Origin: Hyphomonas pacifica
GTDB lineage: Bacteria; Pseudomonadota; Alphaproteobacteria; Caulobacterales; Hyphomonadaceae
DNA: 32,671 bases
Assembly: GCF_000682675.1 (NCBI RefSeq)
Contig: NZ_AWFA01000030.1
Location: forward strand, 1 to 32,671
Direction of reading: 5' to 3'
Below, piece after piece: positions 1 through 7,857 of the stretch (its first letter is position 1; every line of letters starts with the position of its first letter). The notes beneath the pieces were generated by a model, which was not told where the DNA came from, did no database searches, and saw only the letters and a list, made by a program, of their open reading frames with translations. The position numbers and the translations under genes are program-made.

Positions 1-26
1 CGGGCGTCGCATGTGCAGCTGGAACC

Positions 27-956
27 CTAGCCTTCCTTCACCCCGCCACCACCGCGCGCCAGCCATACGCCGCCCAGGATCAGCACAAAAGCCACCAGCG
101 CCTGCCAGCTCTGCGTCTCGCGGAAGAACACCCAGCCGAGCGCCGCGCTCACCACCGGAATGGAATAGCCCGTCAAAGACAGGAAGGTCGCGCTCGTCCG
201 CGCGATCAGGAACATGTAGAGCGCCTGCGCCACTGCCGAGGGCCCGATGCCCAGCGCCAGTACCGCACCCCAATGGCCCCAGTCTGCATTCACGTCAGCC
301 GGCGTCACCGTAAAAGCCAGCGGTAGTGAGACGATGGCCGCGACAGTCACGAAGCCGGTCGCAAAGGGCATCGCCTCCATCACCGGCGCCCCGCGCGCAA
401 CAAGACTGGAAACGGCATAATTCACTGTGGCAAGGATCAGCAGGATCTGCGCAATCACGCTCGCATTGCCAAGGCCCTTCATCGCATCCGGCCCGAACAG
501 CACGATGATACCGGCGAAGCCGATCAGCACGCCCACCAGCGAACTGCGAGTCATCTTCTCGTCATGGAACAGGAAAGTCGCCCCGCTGGCCACGAAGATC
601 GGCACCGCTGCGGTGTAAAGCGCGGCAAGGCTGGAATTGACCGTTTGCTGAGCGGTCGTGATCAGGAAAAAGGGAAAGACCGATCCGGTCAGCCCCATAC
701 TGATGATCACCAGCCAGCGCCTCCGGTCTGCCAGGGGTGGCAGGCGCTGCCCCCGTGCCAGCATGATGATCCACAGCACTACAGCGCCGATCACCAGTCG
801 GCCCGGCAGCACCCAGGCCACCGGCAGGCCCATCTCAGGATTGCCCTTGTCGACCGCCACACGCGTCAGCGCATAGGCACCGGCCCAGAAGAGGGTCAGC
901 ACAGAAAACAGACTCCAGTCAGACGCGCTGCGCCCTGTCGGCAGGCGCGCACTCAT
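27..956 (-). CDS. EamA/DMT-family permease
   Basis: A 309-aa hydrophobic protein with about ten predicted membrane helices arranged as two EamA-type repeats, the layout of the drug/metabolite transporter superfamily. The N-terminal repeat begins near residue 15 (SLFSVLTLFWAGAYALTR) and the second near residue 165. Members export amino acids, metabolites or drugs across the inner membrane, and the substrate cannot be read from the sequence. The start codon overlaps the stop of the upstream aldo/keto reductase in an ATGA tetramer (953-956), so the two genes are probably translationally coupled. The C-terminus is Gly-rich (RGGGGVKEG). Family assignment is firm and the function is open. Confidence 0.9.
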   Translation of the reverse strand: MSARLPTGRSASDWSLFSVLTLFWAGAYALTRVAVDKGNPEMGLPVAWVLPGRLVIGAVVLWIIMLARGQRLPPLADRRRWLVIISMGLTGSVFPFFLITTAQQTVNSSLAALYTAAVPIFVASGATFLFHDEKMTRSSLVGVLIGFAGIIVLFGPDAMKGLGNASVIAQILLILATVNYAVSSLVARGAPVMEAMPFATGFVTVAAIVSLPLAFTVTPADVNADWGHWGAVLALGIGPSAVAQALYMFLIARTSATFLSLTGYSIPVVSAALGWVFFRETQSWQALVAFVLILGGVWLARGGGGVKEG

Positions 957-1855
957 GGCATCGGCGTCCCGCGGCTCGCCTCAAGAATGGCGTACCAGTC
1001 ACGGCGGGACATGTTCACCTCCAGTGCTCGTCTGGCTGCGGTCAACCGCTCAGGCGTCTGAGTGCCCAGCAGCGCCACCGGCCGTGCCGGATGCTTCAGC
1101 ACAAAGGCCAGGGCAATGTCGCTGCGTCTGACGCCATGCTGATGCGCCTGCCGGTCCAGTTCCACATGCAAAGCCAGCAGCGTGTGCGGATCGCCCTCCC
1201 CCGGCACATAGCTATCGGCCAGCCTGCCGCCCGCCAGTGGAGACCAGACAATCGCCGCCGCATTCATTTCCTGGCACCATTCCAGCGTGCCATCTTCCAT
1301 GGGCGCGGTATGCATGGCGGAAAATTCCGGCTGGGTGCTGACAATGCGCGGGGCAAGGTGCGCCTGCAGCGCGCGGGTCTGCGCCGGGCTGAAATTGGAT
1401 ACGCCGATTTGGCGGATCTTGCCCGCCTCGATCAGGTCTTCCAGCGCGCGGGCCACCTCTTCCCAGGGGGTCAGCAGATCCGGCCGGTGAATCTGGTAGA
1501 GGTCGATCTGCTCCACGCCCAGCCTGTCCAGAGAGGCCTCACAGGCCGACACCAGATAGTCCCGGCTGGAATTATAGGGCTCAGGCGGAATGATCCCGCC
1601 CTTGGTGGCCAGCACCATACGGCGGCGGCGTTCAGGGCTCGCCGCGATCACCTTGCCCAGCAGGGCCTCGGCGGCGCCAAAGCCCGGCCCGCCATAACCA
1701 TAGACATCAGCAGTATCGATCAGGATCATGCCCAGATCCAACGCTGTCTCGATCAATGTCTCGGCCTGAGACAGACTGTGCCCCAGAAACCGCCAGCAGC
1801 CATAGCCGAGCGCGCCGACTTCCGGTCCCGTTGTGCCGATTTTCACCTGACGCAT
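953..1855 (-). CDS. Aldo/keto reductase (YdhF-like)
   Basis: A 300-aa NADPH-dependent oxidoreductase of the AKR superfamily, a TIM barrel that reduces aldehydes or ketones in the cytosol. The catalytic tetrad is visible: Asp47 and Tyr52 in IDTADVYGYG, Lys85 in LATKGG and His123 in YQIHRPD. The cofactor end shows the typical LLGTQTPERL stretch near residue 270. The start is supported by a GAGGAAAG ribosome-binding site 5 nt upstream. It is the first gene of a two-gene transcript with the EamA permease, which suggests the permease moves a related compound, though this is only context. Divergent from gap across 191 bp. The natural substrate is unknown. Confidence 0.88.
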   Translation of the reverse strand: MRQVKIGTTGPEVGALGYGCWRFLGHSLSQAETLIETALDLGMILIDTADVYGYGGPGFGAAEALLGKVIAASPERRRRMVLATKGGIIPPEPYNSSRDYLVSACEASLDRLGVEQIDLYQIHRPDLLTPWEEVARALEDLIEAGKIRQIGVSNFSPAQTRALQAHLAPRIVSTQPEFSAMHTAPMEDGTLEWCQEMNAAAIVWSPLAGGRLADSYVPGEGDPHTLLALHVELDRQAHQHGVRRSDIALAFVLKHPARPVALLGTQTPERLTAARRALEVNMSRRDWYAILEASRGTPMP

Positions 1856-1960
1856 GAAGCTTTCCTCACTGACAGGCGATCAGGCCATAGGCGGCTGTCT
1901 TCGGCAAGTCCATGCCTTTTAAGCGCCATCTTCCCTCCCTAGATAGCAAGCGTCGCGCTG

Positions 1961-1975
1961 CCGCATGGCATGCGG
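1961..1975. promoter_or_regulatory. Perfect inverted repeat upstream of gap
   Basis: CCGCATG and CATGCGG flank a single G, giving a perfect 15-bp dyad in the 191-bp region between the divergent aldo/keto reductase and gap. It lies 71 bp before the gap start, where an operator or an mRNA leader hairpin would sit. No regulator could be assigned, and no clear -35/-10 pair was found in this region. Confidence 0.35.
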
Positions 1976-1977
1976 GT

Positions 1978-1991
1978 GGACGAAAACGTCC
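1978..1991. promoter_or_regulatory. Second inverted repeat upstream of gap
   Basis: GGACG and CGTCC are separated by AAAA, only 2 bp downstream of the first dyad. The two could form consecutive leader hairpins or paired binding sites. A 5-bp arm is weak alone, and the call rests mainly on its position beside the stronger repeat. Confidence 0.25.
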
Positions 1992-2046
1992 CAGCGTCGT
2001 AAAGGGCCCAACAGATTTTCAGCCTGCCGCTCCGAGGAGATTTTTC

Positions 2047-3054
2047 ATGGCCGTTCGCGTTGCAATCAATGGTTTTGGCCGTATCGGCCGTCTCGTCCTT
2101 CGTTCGATCATCGAGCATGACCGCAAGGACATCGAAGTCGTTGCCATCAACGATCTCGGCCCGGTCGAGACAAATGCCCACCTGCTGCAGTATGATTCTG
2201 TGCATGGTCGGCTGCCTTACGAGGTCAAGGTTGAGGGCGACACGATCATCGTTGGTGACCGCAAATTCCTCTGCACTGCCGTACGCGACCCCGCTGACCT
2301 GCCGCATGCCGAGCTGGACATCGACATCGCGATGGAATGCACCGGCATCTTCGCCGACAAGGAAAAGGCCTCTGCCCACCTGAAAGCCGGCGCCAAGCGC
2401 GTTCTGGTCTCCGCTCCGGCCACCAATGCCGACAAGACCATTGTTTACGGTGTGAACCATGACACGCTGACCAAGGATGACCTTGTCGTCTCCAACGCGT
2501 CCTGCACCACGAACTGCCTGTCCCCGGTCGCCAAGGTTCTGAACGACACGGTCGGCATCAAGCGCGGCTACATGACGACGATCCATTCTTACACAGGCGA
2601 CCAGCCGACACTGGACCGCATGCACAAGGATCTCTATCGCGGCCGCGCGGCTGCCATGTCCATGATCCCGACATCCACCGGCGCTGCCAAGGCCGTCGGC
2701 CTGGTCCTGCCGGAACTGAAGGGCAAGCTGGATGGCTCCTCCGTGCGCGTGCCGACGCCGAACGTCTCCGTCGTTGACCTGGTGTTCGATGCCGGCAAGC
2801 CGACCAATGTCGACGAGATCAACAATGCCATCATCGCCGCCGCTGACGGCGCCATGAAAGGCGTGCTCGGCTACACCGACAAGCCGCTGGTCTCCTCTGA
2901 CTTCAACCACGATGCCCACTCCTCCACCTTCGCCCTGCCACAGACGCAGGTTATCGAAGGTACGATGGTTCGCGTCCTGTCCTGGTATGACAATGAGTGG
3001 GGCTTCGCGACCCGCATGAGCGACACTGCGCTCGTCATGTCCAAACTGATCTAG
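2047..3054 (+). CDS. gap: Glyceraldehyde-3-phosphate dehydrogenase, type I
   Basis: A 335-aa enzyme that converts glyceraldehyde-3-phosphate, NAD+ and phosphate to 1,3-bisphosphoglycerate. The Rossmann motif INGFGRIGR is at residues 7-15 and the catalytic Cys153 is in the signature ASCTTNCL. Asp36 in AINDL, at the end of the second beta strand, points to NAD rather than NADP. The C-terminal SWYDNEWGFATRM is intact. The frame is open farther upstream to 1912, but the start at 2047 is chosen because MAVRVAINGFG matches the family N-terminus and GGAGA lies just before it. It begins a unit with the methyltransferase and pgk. Two dyads in the upstream region may be regulatory. Confidence 0.98.
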   Translation: MAVRVAINGFGRIGRLVLRSIIEHDRKDIEVVAINDLGPVETNAHLLQYDSVHGRLPYEVKVEGDTIIVGDRKFLCTAVRDPADLPHAELDIDIAMECTGIFADKEKASAHLKAGAKRVLVSAPATNADKTIVYGVNHDTLTKDDLVVSNASCTTNCLSPVAKVLNDTVGIKRGYMTTIHSYTGDQPTLDRMHKDLYRGRAAAMSMIPTSTGAAKAVGLVLPELKGKLDGSSVRVPTPNVSVVDLVFDAGKPTNVDEINNAIIAAADGAMKGVLGYTDKPLVSSDFNHDAHSSTFALPQTQVIEGTMVRVLSWYDNEWGFATRMSDTALVMSKLI

Positions 3055-3087
3055 GGCCTGTTTCCCAGGCGGCTGAAAGGATTCCTC

Positions 3088-3723
3088 ATGAGCGGACCCG
3101 ACCAGGCAGAATTCTGGAATTCCAGATTCAGCGAAGACGGGTTTGCCTATGGAGAGCGCGCCAGCCGCCTGCTGATGGGCTTTTCAGACCTGTTCCGTCC
3201 CGGCCAGAAGGCGCTTGTTCCGGCAAGCGGTGAAGGCCGGGACGCTGTATTTCTGGCCCGGCTCGGACTGGATGTGACTGCTGTGGACATGTCCGCCTCC
3301 GGCCTCTCCAAAACCGAAGACCTGGCTGCCAGCCACGGCGTTTTCGTCACCTGTATCGAAGCAGATCTGGCCAGCTGGGACTGGCCAGAAGGCCGCTTCG
3401 ACCATGCCGCAATCATGTTCGCGCACATGCCGCCAGACTTCCGGCCCGACTTTCATGCTCGCCTGCTTGGAGCGCTGAAGGCTGGCGGCCACCTGTTCCT
3501 GGAAGGCTTCACCAAAGCGCAACGCCAGTATCAGGAAAGCCACCAGTCCGGCGGCCCGCCCAATCCGGCCCTGCTATATGACCCTGCAGAGATCAAAGCC
3601 GATTTCGCCGGTGGCGAGCCTGTTTCCTTCTGGACCGGCATCGAGACCCTGAGCGAAGGCCCCTATCATACCGGACCGGCCGCCCTGTTGCGCGCCGTAT
3701 TCCGCAAAACGGAGAGCAAGTAA
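3088..3723 (+). CDS. Class I SAM-dependent methyltransferase (TehB/TPMT-like)
   Basis: A 211-aa protein with a Rossmann-type SAM-binding fold. Motif I is [17 protein letters not shown] near residues 44-60, motif II holds the acidic VTAVDMS near 63-69, and [13 protein letters not shown] near 129-141 is the post-motif strand. The N-terminal [14 protein letters not shown] resembles the TehB/thiopurine methyltransferase group, where such a segment caps the active site. Motif I has Pro-Ala-Ser where most relatives have DxGCG, so some divergence is present. It sits 33 nt after gap, and its TAA stop shares an A with the pgk ATG (TAATG at 3721-3725), so it is embedded in the glycolytic transcript. 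The substrate is unknown. Confidence 0.85.
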   Translation: MSGPDQAEFWNSRFSEDGFAYGERASRLLMGFSDLFRPGQKALVPASGEGRDAVFLARLGLDVTAVDMSASGLSKTEDLAASHGVFVTCIEADLASWDWPEGRFDHAAIMFAHMPPDFRPDFHARLLGALKAGGHLFLEGFTKAQRQYQESHQSGGPPNPALLYDPAEIKADFAGGEPVSFWTGIETLSEGPYHTGPAALLRAVFRKTESK

Positions 3724-4922
3724 TGTCCAGCTTCAAACGCATCGCAGATGCCGGGGATCTGACCGGCAAGACCGCCCTGGTCCGCGTTGACTTCAACGTG
3801 CCGATGGAGAACGGCAAGGTGACTGACGATACCCGCCTGCGCGCGGCGCTCGGCACGGTGAACGCCCTGCGCGATGCTGGCGCGAAAGTGGTGCTGATGG
3901 CCCATTTCGGCCGCCCGAAAGGCCAGATCGTTCCGGAGATGAGCCTGGAGCCTGTCGCCGAAGCCTTCTCGAAAGTGCTCGGCGCGCCGGTACATTTCGC
4001 AGAGAATTGCGGCTTTGGCCCAAAGGCGCAATCCTTTGTGCAAAGCCGCCCTGCGGGCGATGTCATCCTGATGGAGAACACACGGTTCGAGCCGGGCGAG
4101 GAAAAGAACGATAAGGATTTGTCAGAGCGCATGGCCGCGCTGGGCGACATCTACGTCAATGACGCCTTCTCTGCCGCCCACCGCGCACATGCCTCCACTG
4201 AGGGCATTACACACTTCCTGCCCGCCTATGCCGGGATCACGATGGAAGCTGAACTCGACGCGTTGGAGAAAGCCCTCGGCACGCCGGAACGCCCGGTGCT
4301 GGCCGTTGTCGGCGGCGCGAAGGTCTCCTCCAAGATCGATCTTCTGAAGAACCTCGTCACAAAGGTGGACAAGCTGGCGATTGGCGGCGGCATGGCGAAC
4401 ACCTTCCTGGCCGCCAAGGGTATTAATGTCGGCAAATCCCTGTGCGAGCATGACCTGGCAGACCTTGCCCGCGAGATCATGGAGATCGCCGAAAAGAATG
4501 AGTGCGAAATCCTGCTTCCGGTGGATGTCGTGGTCGCAAAGGACTTCGCTGCCTATGCCGAGAACCGCACCTGCACACCGAATGACGTGGCTGCGGATGA
4601 GATGATCCTCGACGCCGGCATGAAGTCCGTGGCCCAACTGGTCGCCGCCATGGGCAAATCGAAAACGCTGGTCTGGAACGGGCCGCTCGGCGCGTTCGAA
4701 ATGCCGCCCTTTGACAAGGCAACAGTCTCTGCCGCCCAGGCTGCCGGCATCCGCGCCAAGGAAGGCAAGCTCGTCGCGGTGGCCGGCGGAGGTGACACGG
4801 TCGCGGCCCTGAACCATGCCGATGCAGCGCGCGACTTCACCTTCGTCTCAACCGCAGGCGGCGCCTTCCTGGAATGGATGGAAGGCAAGCCCCTGCCCGG
4901 CGTCGAAGCCCTCAAATCCTGA
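3723..4922 (+). CDS. pgk: Phosphoglycerate kinase
   Basis: A 399-aa cytosolic kinase that moves the acyl phosphate of 1,3-bisphosphoglycerate to ADP, giving ATP and 3-phosphoglycerate. The signature LVRVDFNVP is near residues 20-28, the substrate-binding HFGRPKG near 60-66, the hinge and nucleotide site [11 protein letters not shown] near 196-206, and the C-terminal GGGDTVAAL with [14 protein letters not shown]. Length and order of motifs are normal. Translation is coupled to the upstream methyltransferase through TAATG. A strong hairpin with a T-run follows 25 nt after the stop, so the gap-methyltransferase-pgk unit ends here. Confidence 0.98.
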   Translation: MSSFKRIADAGDLTGKTALVRVDFNVPMENGKVTDDTRLRAALGTVNALRDAGAKVVLMAHFGRPKGQIVPEMSLEPVAEAFSKVLGAPVHFAENCGFGPKAQSFVQSRPAGDVILMENTRFEPGEEKNDKDLSERMAALGDIYVNDAFSAAHRAHASTEGITHFLPAYAGITMEAELDALEKALGTPERPVLAVVGGAKVSSKIDLLKNLVTKVDKLAIGGGMANTFLAAKGINVGKSLCEHDLADLAREIMEIAEKNECEILLPVDVVVAKDFAAYAENRTCTPNDVAADEMILDAGMKSVAQLVAAMGKSKTLVWNGPLGAFEMPPFDKATVSAAQAAGIRAKEGKLVAVAGGGDTVAALNHADAARDFTFVSTAGGAFLEWMEGKPLPGVEALKS

Positions 4923-4946
4923 TCTTCAGGCCCCATCCAGATCAGC

Positions 4947-4978
4947 AGGCCTGTCCCCTTCCGGGACAGGCCTTTTTT
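4947..4978 (+). terminator. Rho-independent terminator after pgk
   Basis: A perfect 11-bp stem (AGGCCTGTCCC with GGGACAGGCCT), a 5-nt loop and a run of six T. It closes the gap-methyltransferase-pgk transcript. Confidence 0.93.
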
Positions 4979-5132
4979 ATGCCTGCGGCAAATCGCGCAG
5001 CACGCGGAAGAATGACAACGTTCCCATGAGCCGTACTGCCCGGCCCACAGTAAAACTTGATTGCTGCATTGCACCCTGTTTCCCCAGCAGTCTGGGCCGT
5101 TTTGCCCCCATCAAACAGGGCACAACCCCGCA

Positions 5133-5155
5133 AATCGCTTGTCTGACAGGCGATT
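5133..5155. promoter_or_regulatory. 23-bp near-perfect palindrome upstream of fba
   Basis: Left arm AATCGCTTGTC and right arm GACAGGCGATT flank one T, and 10 of 11 positions are complementary (the exception is a G-U pair in RNA). It lies about 33 bp before the candidate fba -35 element. This suits an activator or repressor site. A terminator is less likely because no T-run follows directly. Confidence 0.45.
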
Positions 5156-5188
5156 CCGGCCTTTTCCCGTCTGTACCGCTTGCAGTGG

Positions 5189-5216
5189 TTGACCCGTGAA
5201 AAAGGCACGGTACTTG
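5189..5216 (+). promoter_or_regulatory. Candidate sigma-70-type promoter of fba
   Basis: TTGACC at 5189-5194, a 16-nt spacer and TACTTG at 5211-5216. The -35 is good and the -10 is poor. The predicted start would leave a leader of about 40 nt before the fba ATG. Confidence 0.35.
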
Positions 5217-5264
5217 AATGCAAACTTTGCAAATGTCGCAATCAAGATCTGTTGAGAAACTCAT

Positions 5265-6161
5265 ATGACCAAAGCAACCATGGCCCGGCAAATTGCCGAG
5301 AAGAATGGCTTCATCGCCGCGCTGGACCAATCCGGCGGTTCCACCCCGAAAGCGCTGCGCCTGTATGGCGTGAATGAAGATGCCTATTCCAATGATGAAG
5401 AAATGTTCGGCCTGATCCATGATATGCGCGCCCGCATCATCAAGGCCCCGGCCTTCAATGGCGAGAAAGTCATCGGCGCAATTCTCTTTGAACGGACCAT
5501 GGATGGCGAAATCGATGGAACGCCGACCGCTGAATATCTCTGGAACGAGCACCAGGTTGTTCCTTTCCTGAAAGTGGACAAGGGCCTGGCTGATGAAGCC
5601 AATGGCGTTCAGCTGATGAAGCCTATGCCTGACCTGGACCACCTTCTGGAGCGCGCCAACACCAAGAGCATCTATGGCACCAAGATGCGTTCGGTCATAA
5701 GCGCCGCCAATGCCGAGGGCATCGCCGCGGTTGTGGCGCAGCAATTTGACATCGGCCGTCAGATCCTCGGTCACGGCCTGATGCCGATCATCGAGCCGGA
5801 AGTCACGATCACCATCGCCGACAAGGCCGAGGCCGAAGAGATGCTTCTGGCCGAGATCCTGAAACAGCTGGACGCGCTGGGCGAAGACAAGAAAGTGATG
5901 CTGAAGCTTTCCCTGCCGACCAAGGCAAACCTCTACAAGCCGCTGGTGGACCATCCGCGTGTGATGCGCGTCGTTGCCCTGTCCGGCGGCTATTCCCGGG
6001 AGGAAGCCTGCGACAAACTTGCCGCAAATGAAGGCATGATCGCCAGCTTCTCCCGCGCGCTGACCGAAGGCTTGTCTGCCGGCCAGAGCGACGAGGAGTT
6101 CAACACAACCCTCGCCGCCACGATCGACAGCATCTATCAGGCCTCCAAGGTCGGCTGCTAG
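5265..6161 (+). CDS. fba: Fructose-bisphosphate aldolase, class I
   Basis: A 298-aa Schiff-base aldolase that cleaves fructose-1,6-bisphosphate to dihydroxyacetone phosphate and glyceraldehyde-3-phosphate. [17 protein letters not shown] near residues 19-35 and PIIEPEV at 174-180 are family motifs. Lys214 in VMLKLSLP is the expected imine-forming lysine, and [11 protein letters not shown] near 240-250 binds phosphate. It resembles the short bacterial class I form, not the metal-dependent class II enzyme. It has its own upstream region and terminator, so it is probably transcribed apart from gap-pgk while serving the same pathway. The symbol could also be given as fda or fbaB. Confidence 0.95.
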   Translation: MTKATMARQIAEKNGFIAALDQSGGSTPKALRLYGVNEDAYSNDEEMFGLIHDMRARIIKAPAFNGEKVIGAILFERTMDGEIDGTPTAEYLWNEHQVVPFLKVDKGLADEANGVQLMKPMPDLDHLLERANTKSIYGTKMRSVISAANAEGIAAVVAQQFDIGRQILGHGLMPIIEPEVTITIADKAEAEEMLLAEILKQLDALGEDKKVMLKLSLPTKANLYKPLVDHPRVMRVVALSGGYSREEACDKLAANEGMIASFSRALTEGLSAGQSDEEFNTTLAATIDSIYQASKVGC

Positions 6162-6183
6162 ACGCGTCAAACCCCTGATCTTT

Positions 6184-6215
6184 AAAGGCGGCCTTTTCAG
6201 GGGCCGCCTTTTTTC
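6184..6215 (+). terminator. Rho-independent terminator after fba
   Basis: A perfect 10-bp stem (AAAGGCGGCC with GGCCGCCTTT), an 8-nt loop and a T-run, 22 nt after the fba stop. It separates fba from the convergent aldo/keto reductase. Confidence 0.92.
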
Positions 6216-6236
6216 ATGCCGGCTGCCAGACTCGGC

Positions 6237-7238
6237 TCAGGTATTCACAGTCTTCAGGCCTGCCTCAGGATACCGCGCGCCCTGCACCGTGCCTGGGGCG
6301 AAGGCCTGATCCAGCCGCGCAAGATCGTCCGCGGTCAACGCAATCTCCGCCGCAGCGACATTGGCTTCCAGATAGGAAACGCGCTTGGTGCCCGGAATGG
6401 CAAAGACACCCTGCCCCTGATGCAGCACCCAAGCGAGGGCGATTTGTGCCGGGTTGGCTTCATGCGCTGCAGCTATGGACTTGAGAACATCCAAACGCGC
6501 TACATTCTGCTTCAGGGCATTCTCCTCAAAGCGTGGTGACAAACGCCTGAAATCATCCTCCGCCAGAGCCTCCCGTGAGGTGATCTGACCAGACAACATA
6601 CCCCGCCCCAGCGGACTGTAGGCAACCAGGGCAATCCCCAGTTCGAGGCAGGCCGGCAGTACCTCTGCCTCGACATCGCGTGTCTGCAGGGAATATTCCG
6701 TCTGCACGGCTGAAACCGGATGGATGGCATGGGCACGGCGCAGCGTATCCGCCGAAACCTCCGACAGGCCAATGGCCTTGACCTTCCCCTCTTCCACCAG
6801 CCGCGAAAGGGTTCCGATCGCCTCCTCTAGGGCATAGTCCGGCGAGTAGCGGTGCATGTAATAGAGATCTATTGCCTCAACCCCCAGGCGCTTCAGCGAG
6901 GCCTCACAGGCAGTACGGATATAGGCGGGAGAATTGTCGATTACCCGCTGATAGGCTTGGGTACCGTCTTCCTTGTCGCGCCGGATGCCGAATTTAGTGG
7001 CGATAAAGGGCGTTCCCGTCACCTCCTTCAGAAACCGGCCGAGCAGGACTTCATTATGGCCGTCGCCATACATGTCTGCCGTATCGAACAAAGTGACACC
7101 AAGCTCCATCGCACGGTGCAACACCGCAAGCGACTGGGCATCATCTGTCTCACCATAAAATTCCGACATGCCCATACAGCCAAGCCCGATGGCCGCCTGA
7201 GAGGTGCCGGTATGTCCAAATTTACGGATCAAATTCAT
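6237..7238 (-). CDS. Aldo/keto reductase (AKR13-like)
   Basis: A 333-aa oxidoreductase of the AKR superfamily. The tetrad is Asp52 and Tyr57 (FDTADMYG), Lys82 (FIATKFG) and His129 (YYMHR). GLGCMGMSEFYG near residues 18-29 and VAYSPLGRGMLSG near 205-217 are typical of the AKR13/YakC-like group, which reduces varied carbonyls with NADPH. The gene starts 66 nt after the MarR-type regulator on the same strand, with AGGAG before the ATG. An imperfect copy of the MarR operator overlaps this ribosome-binding site (7242-7255). Regulation by that repressor is inferred. The substrate is unknown, and detoxification of electrophiles or quinones is a reasonable guess only. Confidence 0.9.
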   Translation of the reverse strand: MNLIRKFGHTGTSQAAIGLGCMGMSEFYGETDDAQSLAVLHRAMELGVTLFDTADMYGDGHNEVLLGRFLKEVTGTPFIATKFGIRRDKEDGTQAYQRVIDNSPAYIRTACEASLKRLGVEAIDLYYMHRYSPDYALEEAIGTLSRLVEEGKVKAIGLSEVSADTLRRAHAIHPVSAVQTEYSLQTRDVEAEVLPACLELGIALVAYSPLGRGMLSGQITSREALAEDDFRRLSPRFEENALKQNVARLDVLKSIAAAHEANPAQIALAWVLHQGQGVFAIPGTKRVSYLEANVAAAEIALTADDLARLDQAFAPGTVQGARYPEAGLKTVNT

Positions 7239-7241
7239 TTT

Positions 7242-7255
7242 GTTAGTCTCCTTAC
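7242..7255. promoter_or_regulatory. Candidate second MarR-type operator
   Basis: GTTAGTCTCCTTAC matches the operator upstream of the regulator at 10 of 14 positions and is itself an imperfect dyad. It overlaps the ribosome-binding site of the aldo/keto reductase, so a bound regulator could block elongation into that gene. Confidence 0.4.
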
Positions 7256-7304
7256 TATGTGCGTGTAACTGAACTGCGGCGCAGTCTTGCAGACCCGCAG
7301 GGCG

Positions 7305-7814
7305 CTATGGCTGGGACAGAATTGTCGCGTCTGCACTCAATTGTCGGATGATCTGCGTCGCTGTCGCCAGGGCCTCATCCGGAATGCCCTGCATCAGCTG
7401 CCCGATGCGGCGGTAATATTCAGGCATGATCTTCTGCAACAGATCTTCCCCTTCTGTGGTCAGTCTGATCTTTACACTGCGGGCATCTTCACGATCAGGC
7501 ATGCGGGTGACCAGGCCATCTGTTTCCAGCCGCTGCAAGAGCCCGGTCATTGTCGCACGGGTGACGCCTTGCTTGGCCGCAAGATCTACCGGTCGCGCAG
7601 TTTCGTCAGCCTCCCGCATCAACAGAACCAATGTGATCCAGCGCCCATGCGTCAAGTCAAAAGTCTCCAGGAAACTGTCCAGTTCCACCAACAGGTCTGA
7701 CCCGCACCTCATCACTTCCAGGAACAGAGAGAGGCGCGCATGCGAAACTGACCCGTACCTCTCGGCGAACCGGTCCAGAACGCCTTGTTGAGGAAGATCC
7801 TTGAGCAGAAACAT
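7305..7814 (-). CDS. MarR-family transcriptional regulator
   Basis: A 169-aa winged-helix protein. The helix-turn-helix spans about residues 75-100 (PVDLAAKQGVTRATMTGLLQRLE), and the wing is the classical DREDARSVKIRLT near 107-119. The flanking helices form the usual MarR dimerisation arms. Such proteins usually repress their own operon and release DNA when bound by small phenolics or on oxidation. Cys37 in EVMRCGSD is the only cysteine, so a one-Cys oxidation switch is possible but unproven. The gene leads a two-gene unit with the aldo/keto reductase. A 14-bp palindrome of MarR type lies 9 bp upstream of its start. Confidence 0.92.
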   Translation of the reverse strand: MFLLKDLPQQGVLDRFAERYGSVSHARLSLFLEVMRCGSDLLVELDSFLETFDLTHGRWITLVLLMREADETARPVDLAAKQGVTRATMTGLLQRLETDGLVTRMPDREDARSVKIRLTTEGEDLLQKIMPEYYRRIGQLMQGIPDEALATATQIIRQLSADATILSQP

Positions 7815-7822
7815 ACCAGTTA

Positions 7823-7836
7823 GTTAGGAGCCTAAC
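7823..7836. promoter_or_regulatory. MarR-type operator palindrome
   Basis: GTTAGG and CCTAAC flank AG, a perfect dyad of the TTAGG/CCTAA kind bound by many MarR proteins. It lies in the 43 bp between the regulator and thiE, so it could control both divergent genes. Autorepression is inferred from position. Confidence 0.65.
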
Positions 7837-7857
7837 AGAGTAGCGTCAAGGGAGCGT

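Larger units (their letters stand above)
4979..5264 (+). other. Gene-free region between pgk and fba
   Basis: No supported gene lies here. After the pgk terminator it holds a near-perfect 23-bp palindrome (5133-5155) and a weak candidate promoter for fba (5189-5216). Open frames crossing it lack a ribosome-binding site, recognisable motifs and typical codon use. Confidence 0.6.

Noticed and set aside
4977..6170. Open frame of 397 codons antisense to fba and its upstream region
   Set aside because: It covers both a gene and its promoter region, shows no family motif and ends next to two terminators.
7815..7857. TPP riboswitch before thiE
   Set aside because: The space is 43 bp and is taken by the MarR-type dyad. 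No THI-box sequence is visible.
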